Assembly: GCA_014799765.1 (NCBI GenBank)
Contig: JAAVHK010000004.1
Span: 10,782 to 15,903, forward strand
Length of the DNA stretch: 5,122 nucleotides
Direction of reading: 5' to 3'
Source of the DNA: Ruminococcus sp.
GTDB lineage: Bacteria > Bacillota > Clostridia > Oscillospirales > Ruminococcaceae
Position 1 is the stretch's first letter; every line of letters starts with the position of its first letter. Made by a program: the position numbers and the translations under genes. Of the stretch, positions 1-5,122 are shown in pieces. The notes beneath the pieces were generated by a model, which saw nothing but the letters and a program-made list of their open reading frames with translations, did no database searches and was not told where the DNA came from.

Positions 1-966
1 GGCTGGAATCTCGGCAACTCCCTTGACTGTTATGACAATACTTTCACTAAAGTATCTACAGAAACTTCATGGGGTAATGTAAAGACTACTGAAGAAATGA
101 TTAAGACCGTTAAAAATTCGGGATTCAATGCAATAAGAATCCCTGTGACATGGGGTGAACATACGGACGATGACAATATTATAGATACTGAATGGCTTGA
201 CCGTGTAAAAGAAGTCGTTGACTATGCGTATAATAACAATATGTTCGTGATACTCAATATGCACCATGATGACTATATATGGTTCAATCCGACGGAAGAA
301 GAATACTCCGGAGACAGCGAAAGACTTAAATCTATATGGAAACAGATTTCCGAAAAGTTTGCGGATTACGGCGACAGGCTTTTATTCGAGGGCATGAACG
401 AACCTCGCACTATAGACAGCGAACTTGAATGGCAGGGCGGTACTCCGGAAGAAAGAGCGGTCATAAATAAGTATGAACAGGATTTCATAAATACTGTACG
501 TTCCACCGGTGGCAATAATGAAAACCGTACACTTGTAATAACGTCGTATGGTGCATCTGCGGAAACGTCTGCCCTTGACGATATAGCCATACCCGACGAC
601 AAAAATATTATAGTATCCGTACATTATTACGCACCGTGGAAGTTTTCCGAGGGTATAGACATTACTTTCACTGACGACGGCAGAAAAGAATTAGATAATA
701 AATTCGCTGAACTTAAAGAAAAATTCGTTGATAAGGGAATACCTGTAATTATAGGCGAGTTCGGTTGCGTGAACGCTTCAGAAAGTACTGTCAGAAACGA
801 GTACTATAATTATTATATATCGTCGGCGAAGACTAATGGTATAAAATGTTTCGTATGGGATAACGGTAAGGCTTCCGGCGAATCGAGTTTCGGAATTTTA
901 AACCGTAGTAGTCTTTCATGGAATACCGATATTCTTGACGGTATAATTTCCGGTACAAATTCCTGA
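1..966 (+). CDS. GH5 (subfamily 4-like) endo-beta-glucanase, 5' end cut by window edge
   Basis: The reading frame is open from base 1 and ends at TGA 964-966, giving 321 residues; the Met at 97 lies inside the domain and is not the start. The first visible residues, GWNLGNSLDCYD, are the opening motif of the GH5 TIM barrel, so only the start codon, signal peptide and any N-terminal module are missing. Other GH5 landmarks, numbered from base 1, are RIP (Arg46), NMHHD (His88-His89), the acid/base Glu134 in EGMNEPR, SVHYY (His208), the nucleophile Glu253 in IGEFG and Trp286 in FVWDNG. The ETSWGN, EWQGG and GGNNENR segments fit subfamily 4, whose members cleave internal beta-1,4 bonds of cellulose, xyloglucan or mixed-linkage glucans by a retaining mechanism. 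It presumably acts outside the cell. The protein stops at the end of the barrel: no C-terminal dockerin or carbohydrate-binding module follows. Subfamily and substrate are inferred from motifs only. Confidence 0.93.
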   Translation, partial: GWNLGNSLDCYDNTFTKVSTETSWGNVKTTEEMIKTVKNSGFNAIRIPVTWGEHTDDDNIIDTEWLDRVKEVVDYAYNNNMFVILNMHHDDYIWFNPTEEEYSGDSERLKSIWKQISEKFADYGDRLLFEGMNEPRTIDSELEWQGGTPEERAVINKYEQDFINTVRSTGGNNENRTLVITSYGASAETSALDDIAIPDDKNIIVSVHYYAPWKFSEGIDITFTDDGRKELDNKFAELKEKFVDKGIPVIIGEFGCVNASESTVRNEYYNYYISSAKTNGIKCFVWDNGKASGESSFGILNRSSLSWNTDILDGIISGTNS

Positions 967-972
967 AAACAC

Positions 973-1001
973 TTGACAAATACGGAAATATATGTTATGA
1001 T
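973..1001 (+). promoter_or_regulatory. Near-consensus housekeeping-sigma promoter of the dockerin/LRR gene
   Basis: A perfect -35 box TTGACA (973-978) and a -10 box TATGAT (996-1001, one mismatch to TATAAT) are separated by 17 bases, the optimal spacing. A TG one base before the -10 box (993-994) adds an extended -10 element. The predicted start site, about 7 bases downstream, falls inside a run of 11 A (1003-1013), leaving a leader of roughly 24 bases. The promoter begins six bases after the GH5 stop codon with no terminator between, so the downstream gene may also receive read-through from the GH5 gene. Confidence 0.85.
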
Positions 1002-1017
1002 TAAAAAAAAAAACAGT

Positions 1018-1024
1018 AAGGAGG
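1018..1024 (+). promoter_or_regulatory. Ribosome binding site AAGGAGG
   Basis: AAGGAGG, followed by T, is an almost full anti-16S complement, placed 7 bases before ATG 1032. It fixes the start of the dockerin/LRR protein and predicts strong translation. Confidence 0.92.
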
Positions 1025-1031
1025 TATACTT

Positions 1032-2660
1032 ATGAAAAAAATAACTGCAATTCTTTCCGCTATGGCGGTGATAGCCGGAAGCGTTCCCATGTATGCGAAT
1101 GCCTATTCATGTGAAACAACCGGCAGACCTTATAATTCTCCCCCTGTAGTAGACTGGAATAAGTGGGACGATTTCATAAAATACGATTTACGGATAACTG
1201 ATTTCTATTCCCTCGACAGAGAAAAACAGGATTTATGTAAATTTATCTTTGAAACGGAAATGTCATCACCGGAAGATATTGTATGCGAACGTGCAAGGCG
1301 TATAGTTGCGGGTCAGAACGTGGGTGAGCGTGCAGATTTGGAAAAGCTGAATCAGTACGAGGGTATAGTTGACAGTAAATTATTATATGGTCTTGCAAAT
1401 ACCAATCAAAAAGCCGATTCTGTAGATTATGATTTTAATTATGAGTATGAAGATAAACGTTTATATTTCTGTGTACCAGATATAAAGCATGTGGGATTTG
1501 AAGATTATAACGAATATTGGCTTGACGACGAAGGAACGGAATATATTATAAGTGATGGAGATGCGGAAATCATTTATGATGATTTTTCGTCGACATTTGA
1601 GTATATCAACAGACAGGAAGACGACTGCAGATATATTAAAGTTGAGGAAATTCCGGAATACCCTGTCATAAGCTATAATGAATTTGAATTTACTGTATAC
1701 CCTGATAATACACTGTCACTTGAAAAGGTTGACTATGATAAAAATGATTCTGATGTTATAGAAGTTCCGGCAATAGTGGACGGTATGCCGGTTAAACAGA
1801 TAGCAAGTAAATGTTTTGAAAATGCACCGTATACTGAAATAATTTTACCGGAGGGGCTTGAATATATCGAACCGCTTACGTTCATTAAATGTAATAATCT
1901 TGAAACGGTAAACTTTCCGGACAGTCTTAAAAATATTGGTGCGTATGCGTTCAGTTTTTGTGAAAATTTAGGTACTCTTGAAATAAGCTGTCCTGATATT
2001 ATAACGACACAATTCAATTTGTTTGATACCTGCTCTGTAGATAGTCTTGTAATCGGTACGGAAAAGCAAGAATATTATTATTGTGACGGATATTTTCATA
2101 ATAATTTCGGAAACATCACATTTCTTGACGGCGTTAAGGAAATAGATGTAAAATATCTGCAAGATGATATTGAAATCCCCGAATCTGTTACAGTAATTTC
2201 CGGTCATGTATTTGAGGATAAAAATAAACTGGTTATTCCGAAACAGATTGAAATTTTAGGTGCTTTTGACGATATAAGACCTCATAACCCTTATATAAGC
2301 ATAGGCATAGGTGGTTATCCTCAAGTACCGCTTTATAATAAATACTATGGTATTATACCATCGGGTATATATGTAAAGATGTATGGTTATCGTAATACAG
2401 AGGCTGAAAAATACGCCCTTGCACACGATTATTTATTCTATCCGCTTGATGATGATACACCCCCCGACACTTCCGAACCCGACGAAGATAAGACTTCCGG
2501 CGATGCCAACGGTGACGGTAAAATAAATATCGCAGATGCGGTATTATTACAGCGTTATCTGTTAGGCAATGCGGAATTATCCGGTAATGCCGACGCAAAT
2601 CAGGACGGCGTTGTTGATATTTTCGATATGGTATATATCCGTAAACTTTTAATAGATTAA
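1032..2660 (+). CDS. Secreted BspA-type leucine-rich-repeat protein with C-terminal dockerin
   Basis: This 542-residue protein begins with a clear Sec signal peptide: Lys2-Lys3, a hydrophobic core to about residue 19, and a likely cleavage after the ANA at residues 22-24. Residues 26-215 form an acidic, Tyr- and Asp-rich region that I cannot assign to a family. From about 216 come BspA/LRR_5-type repeats: clear units at about 242-318 (patterns such as IILPEGLEYIEPLTFIKCNNL, with the repeated xIxxxAFxxCxxL form), then more degenerate ones, closed by the usual EAEKYALAHDYLFYPL cap at 457-471. An Asp/Pro/Thr-rich linker (473-488) leads to a dockerin (489-541). A dockerin normally attaches its protein to a cohesin of a cellulosomal scaffoldin, so this is probably a non-catalytic scaffold-borne protein, perhaps for binding or recognition; that role is inference. 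It has 11 cysteines after the signal peptide, notable for an exported protein. It has its own promoter and ends at a strong terminator, so it is probably an independent unit beside the GH5 gene. Confidence 0.93.
   Translation: MKKITAILSAMAVIAGSVPMYANAYSCETTGRPYNSPPVVDWNKWDDFIKYDLRITDFYSLDREKQDLCKFIFETEMSSPEDIVCERARRIVAGQNVGERADLEKLNQYEGIVDSKLLYGLANTNQKADSVDYDFNYEYEDKRLYFCVPDIKHVGFEDYNEYWLDDEGTEYIISDGDAEIIYDDFSSTFEYINRQEDDCRYIKVEEIPEYPVISYNEFEFTVYPDNTLSLEKVDYDKNDSDVIEVPAIVDGMPVKQIASKCFENAPYTEIILPEGLEYIEPLTFIKCNNLETVNFPDSLKNIGAYAFSFCENLGTLEISCPDIITTQFNLFDTCSVDSLVIGTEKQEYYYCDGYFHNNFGNITFLDGVKEIDVKYLQDDIEIPESVTVISGHVFEDKNKLVIPKQIEILGAFDDIRPHNPYISIGIGGYPQVPLYNKYYGIIPSGIYVKMYGYRNTEAEKYALAHDYLFYPLDDDTPPDTSEPDEDKTSGDANGDGKINIADAVLLQRYLLGNAELSGNADANQDGVVDIFDMVYIRKLLID
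2496..2654 (+). other. Dockerin domain, type I-like (residues 489-541)
   Basis: Two F-hand calcium loops are visible. In loop 1 (residues 491-502) the ligand positions 1, 3, 5, 9 and 12 are Asp491, Asn493, Asp495, Asn499 and Asp502. In loop 2 (521-532) they are Asp521, Asn523, Asp525, Asp529 and Asp532. Each loop is followed by a helix (AVLLQRYLLG and MVYIRKLLI). All calcium ligands are present, so the domain should fold. Residues at loop positions 10-11, which help set cohesin choice in classical type I dockerins, are Ile-Ala in repeat 1 and Ile-Phe in repeat 2, so the halves are not identical. Confidence 0.93.
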
Positions 2661-2662
2661 AT

Positions 2663-2700
2663 AAAAAATACCGTTCTGTAAAAAGAACGGTACTTTTTTT
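2663..2700. terminator. Bidirectional intrinsic terminator between convergent genes
   Basis: A perfect 9-bp stem (TACCGTTCT 2669-2677 with AGAACGGTA 2684-2692) encloses a 6-base loop. It is followed on the + strand by seven T (2694-2700) and preceded by six A (2663-2668), which become the U-tract on the - strand. It therefore can end both the dockerin/LRR gene (stop at 2660) and the leftward operon (stop at 2717-2719). Confidence 0.93.
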
Positions 2701-2716
2701 GCGTTATGAGTGTTAA

Positions 2717-3457
2717 TTATTTACAGTATACAACCGCAATAATAGTTATGTTATCGGTACTTTTATTGGCGAGTGCCTTACGAATCATAAGGCTTAACCG
2801 TTTATGAAGACTTATAGGCATTTCAAGAATTTCCTCTATTTCGAGTGCCGAAACGTAATCGGAAAGACCGTCGGTACATAGAAGTAATATATCACCGTAA
2901 TGCATATGGTCTATCCGGAGCAGGTCAATTTCAGGGATAGTGTTTATATTTCCGAAGACGGGAAATATAATATTCCGTCTGATATGAGTTTTTCTTTGTT
3001 CGGGAGTAATAGAGCCTTCCTCATACATGAGTTGTACAAGTGACTGGTCTCTTGAAATCTGAGTGATATGACCGTTACGGAATCTGTAAAGCCTCGAATC
3101 ACCGGAATTGAAAACAGTAATATTATTGTCCGTATCGAAAAACATACCGCATAAAGTAGCCTGCATATTATGCATATCGGGATTATCTGAACTGTATTCC
3201 GCAAGTTTTTCATGAACTTTCATAAGCGAAATATTTAAATTTTCCGAAAAATCAATGTCACGGACGTATTCAAGACACATACGTGAAGCAAATTCGCCGG
3301 AATTTTCACCGGAAACGCCATCCGAAACAGCAGTTATGAACGGTGGATTAATAACCTGCTCAGAAACGCCGTTGTCCGAAACAAATTTACCAATCATGAA
3401 AGCGTCTTCATTATGCGACATAATACCCTTGTCGGTGATACCGCAACAGTAATACAT
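2717..3457 (-). CDS. PP2C-type serine/threonine protein phosphatase
   Basis: At 246 residues this is the normal size of a stand-alone bacterial PP2C (PPM) domain, with no signal peptide or membrane segment, so it should act in the cytoplasm removing phosphate from Ser/Thr residues. The family motifs occur in order: NED (16-18), AVSDGVSG with metal ligand Asp46, QATLCG (99-104), NSGDSRLYR (117-125), a flap segment DQSLVQLMYEEGSITPEQ (137-154), CTDGLSD with Asp196, and STDNIT with Asp235-Asn236. The metal centre looks intact. However, the Arg usually found three residues before NED, which contacts the substrate phosphate, is Met13. The start ATG lies 2 bases after the tatD stop, and its weak ribosome binding site GGTGA (3464-3468) is inside the end of tatD, so translational coupling is likely. 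No partner kinase is in the window; PP2C proteins of this size often pair with a PASTA-type kinase, which may be encoded elsewhere. The substrate is unknown. Confidence 0.93.
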   Translation of the reverse strand: MYYCCGITDKGIMSHNEDAFMIGKFVSDNGVSEQVINPPFITAVSDGVSGENSGEFASRMCLEYVRDIDFSENLNISLMKVHEKLAEYSSDNPDMHNMQATLCGMFFDTDNNITVFNSGDSRLYRFRNGHITQISRDQSLVQLMYEEGSITPEQRKTHIRRNIIFPVFGNINTIPEIDLLRIDHMHYGDILLLCTDGLSDYVSALEIEEILEMPISLHKRLSLMIRKALANKSTDNITIIAVVYCK

Positions 3458-3459
3458 AA

Positions 3460-4233
3460 TCAGTCACCATGTATGCCGTAAAGCTCCATACCGTTACGGC
3501 ACGTAATGTCAAGTAATTCCTGTACGGGTATACCCTTTATTTCCGAGGCTTTTTTTGCTGTATACTCTATCATGGTACTTTCAGAACGTTTTCCCCTTAA
3601 AGGTTCCGGCGACATATACGGACAATCAGTTTCAAGTACAAGTTTTTCAAGCGGTACTGTTTCGAGAGCCTTTATAGCTTTTCTTGCGTTCCTGAAAGTT
3701 ATCACGCCAGTGAAACCTATATACATACCGAGTTTAAGAATTTCCTTAGCAGTTTCCGCCGAACCACTGAAACAATGCATTACTCCCGACGGACGATATT
3801 TTTTCAGTATGTCAAGTGTATCTTCCGTAGCGTCACGACTGTGTACAATTACAGGTTTTCCGAGTTCGTTGGCAAGTATGACCTGCTTTTCAAAAACTTC
3901 AATCTGTTTTTCACGGTCATAACCGTCGTAATGATAGTCAAGACCTATTTCACCTACTGCCAAAGTCTTAGGATTTTCAGAAAAAGCATTCCGGACTATA
4001 TCAATGTAGTTATCCGGCAGACCGTCAATATTTTCGGGGTGGAAACCGGCAGAAGTATATATATAATCATATTTCCGTGAGAGTTCGGAATTACCTTGTA
4101 TATCTTCTGAGCAGGTAGAAGCAAGCATTATATATCTGACACCTTTTTCCTGAAATGCTGACAGTAATTCTGTACGGTCAGTATCAAAAGAAGAATCGGT
4201 ATAATGTGCATGAGTATCAAAAATATTATACAT
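3460..4233 (-). CDS. tatD: TatD-family metal-dependent hydrolase / DNase
   Basis: The product is 257 residues, the usual TatD length, and cytoplasmic. It opens with MYNIFDTHAHYTD, whose His8 and His10 are the first metal ligands of this amidohydrolase-like TIM barrel. Further expected ligands follow: Glu95 in VGEIGLDYH, His131 in VIVHSRDA, His153 in MHCFSG and Asp203 in ETDCPYMSPEP. All are present, so the enzyme should be active. Characterised TatD proteins are Mg-dependent 3'-5' exonucleases acting on single-stranded DNA/RNA, linked to repair and nucleic acid turnover; some homologues act on D-aminoacyl-tRNA or have unclear substrates. The same frame is open upstream to an ATG at 4323, but I chose the ATG at 4231-4233 because TatD proteins begin right at the FDTHAH strand, an AAGGA site lies 11 bases before it, and the longer form would overlap the preceding gene by 83 bases. 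It is the middle gene of the operon, 7 bases after one gene and 2 before the next. Confidence 0.95.
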   Translation of the reverse strand: MYNIFDTHAHYTDSSFDTDRTELLSAFQEKGVRYIMLASTCSEDIQGNSELSRKYDYIYTSAGFHPENIDGLPDNYIDIVRNAFSENPKTLAVGEIGLDYHYDGYDREKQIEVFEKQVILANELGKPVIVHSRDATEDTLDILKKYRPSGVMHCFSGSAETAKEILKLGMYIGFTGVITFRNARKAIKALETVPLEKLVLETDCPYMSPEPLRGKRSESTMIEYTAKKASEIKGIPVQELLDITCRNGMELYGIHGD

Positions 4234-4240
4234 AAAAAAA

Positions 4241-5107
4241 TCAGTCCTTAAAGTAAGCGTTTCGCATATCGTTAATGAAAGTTTCAGAGGGTATGAAATC
4301 TTCGTTTGAACTTTCGCCGTCAATGATAATGAAGTTGGCTATTGAAGTACCGTTTTCAAGCATATTTCTTATAGCGTACTGTCTGTTTTTGTAGTCGACG
4401 GCTGTAATGTCGGTTGATACCATATTTATTATTGTATCGAAACTTGCCTTGAAATTATCGGCAACACGTTTGCCGTCAGTCTGATTGAGCATTGAAGAAA
4501 GTATGGAACTTGCGGTATAAGCTCTCTGGACTTCTCTGCCATTGAACATAGGATAAGTTATGAGGGTTTCAATCTGATTGCTGTTAAGAAATTCTTCGCC
4601 ACCGGATTTTCTGAAACCTGCTATATCAGGTTCAACGTAATAGGTCACACCGCCGAGGACGTCACAGACTTTCCGGAACGCTTCCGGAGTAAATTTTATA
4701 TACCTGTCGACGTTTATTCCGAACGCCTGATTGACGAATTTCACAGCAGCCTGAGCACCGTTGCGGTCGTAGATGCTTTTAATGTGTTCCTGCTGACCGT
4801 CGATAACAGAAATTGTATTCGTGGGAATACCTATGAAAATAACTCTTTTTTCGATAGGTTTTGAACGCATAAGTACGAAAGTTGAATTACATTTCTGTTC
4901 AGGTTCGTCGAGGATAAGCAATACTGTATGATTATCTTCAGCAGTAACCGAGACGGCAGAACGTGGTGTAGGTTCGTCGAGGGGGTCAGCTTTACCGAAA
5001 CCGAAATACTGATATATACAGTATACGCCACCACCTATGATAATAAGCCCGAAAAAAATTGTCAGCAGAAACGGTACGGCAATACTACCGCTTTTCTTTT
5101 TTGCCAT
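4241..5107 (-). CDS. Membrane-anchored LytR-CpsA-Psr (LCP)-like protein, probably catalytically degenerate
   Basis: This 288-residue protein has a short basic N-terminus (MAKKK), one membrane helix at about 10-33, and an extracellular remainder, the topology of LCP proteins. LCP enzymes transfer glycopolymers such as teichoic acids or capsule from a lipid carrier to peptidoglycan. The fold signature is visible: FVLMRSKPIEKRVIFIGIPTNTIS at 77-100 matches the strand pair ending in the family's IPRDT motif, and the following segment at about 117-158 (AVKFVNQAFGIN, VDRYIKFTPEAF, CDVLGGV) is a close match to the conserved LCP core. The key residues are eroded: IPRDT reads IPTNT (94-98), and the later LNGxxALxYxRxR motif reads LNSNQIETLITYPMF (174-188), losing both arginines. 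Arg191 and Arg195 may be remnants of the later Arg motif. It lacks a C-terminal LytR_C domain. Start at ATG 5105-5107 is set by AAGGAG 9 bases upstream. It may be a binding or structural paralogue rather than a ligase. It is the first gene of the visible operon. Confidence 0.82.
   Translation of the reverse strand: MAKKKSGSIAVPFLLTIFFGLIIIGGGVYCIYQYFGFGKADPLDEPTPRSAVSVTAEDNHTVLLILDEPEQKCNSTFVLMRSKPIEKRVIFIGIPTNTISVIDGQQEHIKSIYDRNGAQAAVKFVNQAFGINVDRYIKFTPEAFRKVCDVLGGVTYYVEPDIAGFRKSGGEEFLNSNQIETLITYPMFNGREVQRAYTASSILSSMLNQTDGKRVADNFKASFDTIINMVSTDITAVDYKNRQYAIRNMLENGTSIANFIIIDGESSNEDFIPSETFINDMRNAYFKD
4245..4249 (-). promoter_or_regulatory. Ribosome binding site deciding the tatD start
   Basis: Read on the - strand, AAGGA lies within the last two sense codons of the upstream LCP-like gene, 11 bases before the tatD ATG. 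The spacer includes that gene's TGA stop and a run of seven T. No comparable site precedes the alternative ATG at 4323. Confidence 0.7.
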
Positions 5108-5116
5108 AAAAAACAG

Positions 5117-5122
5117 CTCCTT
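5117..5122 (-). promoter_or_regulatory. Ribosome binding site AAGGAG of the LCP-like gene
   Basis: Read on the - strand, AAGGAG ends 9 bases before the ATG at 5107, with a T-rich spacer. It reaches the window edge, so the promoter and any upstream operon genes cannot be seen. Confidence 0.85.

Noticed and set aside
97..99. ATG at 97 as the start of the GH5 protein.
   Set aside because: The frame is open to base 1 and encodes the GH5 opening motif GWNLGN upstream; there is no ribosome binding site before 97.
946..989. Inverted repeat ATTTCCG (946-952) and CGGAAAT (983-989) around the GH5 stop as a terminator.
   Set aside because: The loop is 30 bases, no T-run follows, and the repeat overlaps the promoter; probably chance in this sequence.
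3490..3512. TTGACA (- strand, 3507-3512) near the end of tatD as a -35 box for the PP2C gene.
   Set aside because: The best -10 candidate at proper spacing matches only three of six positions, and the bases encode conserved-looking tatD residues.
3506..3922. 138-residue open frame on the + strand opposite tatD.
   Set aside because: It lies wholly antisense to a well-conserved gene, is Ser-rich low-complexity sequence as expected of a shadow frame, and has no family features.
4234..4240. Run of seven T (- strand) before tatD as a possible terminator.
   Set aside because: Only a 3-bp GCG/CGC stem lies upstream and it is some 18 bases away, so there is no intrinsic terminator hairpin.
4234..4323. 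Longer tatD form starting at the ATG at 4323, adding 30 residues.
   Set aside because: TatD proteins start at the FDTHAH strand; the extension overlaps the end of the LCP-like gene, has no family similarity that I recognise, and the internal ATG has a ribosome binding site.
1..5122. Mobile elements, CRISPR arrays, tRNA/rRNA genes, riboswitches.
   Set aside because: No transposase-like coding sequence, spaced direct repeats, tRNA-like cloverleaf or long structured leader was seen; intergenic regions are all under 70 bases.

Overview
The window looks like a chromosomal piece of an AT-rich, anaerobic, fibre-degrading Bacillota, most likely a Ruminococcus (Oscillospiraceae). The main grounds are a GH5 subfamily 4-type endoglucanase followed directly by a secreted leucine-rich-repeat protein with a C-terminal type I-like dockerin, a pairing typical of cellulosome-producing ruminococci. 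Strong AAGGAGG-type ribosome binding sites fit a Gram-positive. The genus is inference; no rRNA or other phylogenetic marker is present.

Left half (1-2700, + strand): the 3' part of a GH5 glycoside hydrolase gene, cut by the window edge but with both catalytic glutamates; a near-consensus promoter with an 11-A tract at the predicted start site; then a complete 542-residue secreted protein made of a signal peptide, an unassigned N-terminal region, BspA-type leucine-rich repeats, an acidic linker and a dockerin. A strong bidirectional hairpin terminator follows.

Right half (2717-5122, - strand): three tightly packed genes converging on the same terminator. In transcription order they are a membrane-anchored LytR-CpsA-Psr (LCP)-like protein with an eroded active site, a TatD-family metal-dependent hydrolase/DNase, and a PP2C-type Ser/Thr phosphatase. 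Gaps are 7 and 2 bases, and two of the three ribosome binding sites lie inside the end of the preceding gene, so this reads as one operon whose promoter lies beyond the right edge.

The left genes probably serve extracellular polysaccharide breakdown, with the dockerin protein a probable non-catalytic scaffold-borne component. The right operon is cellular housekeeping or signalling with an envelope link. I see no mobile element, CRISPR array, tRNA or rRNA, and no gene-free stretch over 70 bases. The points most worth following are the unassigned domain of the dockerin protein, the degenerate LCP protein co-transcribed with a PP2C phosphatase that lacks the usual phosphate-binding arginine, and the A-tract at the promoter start site.
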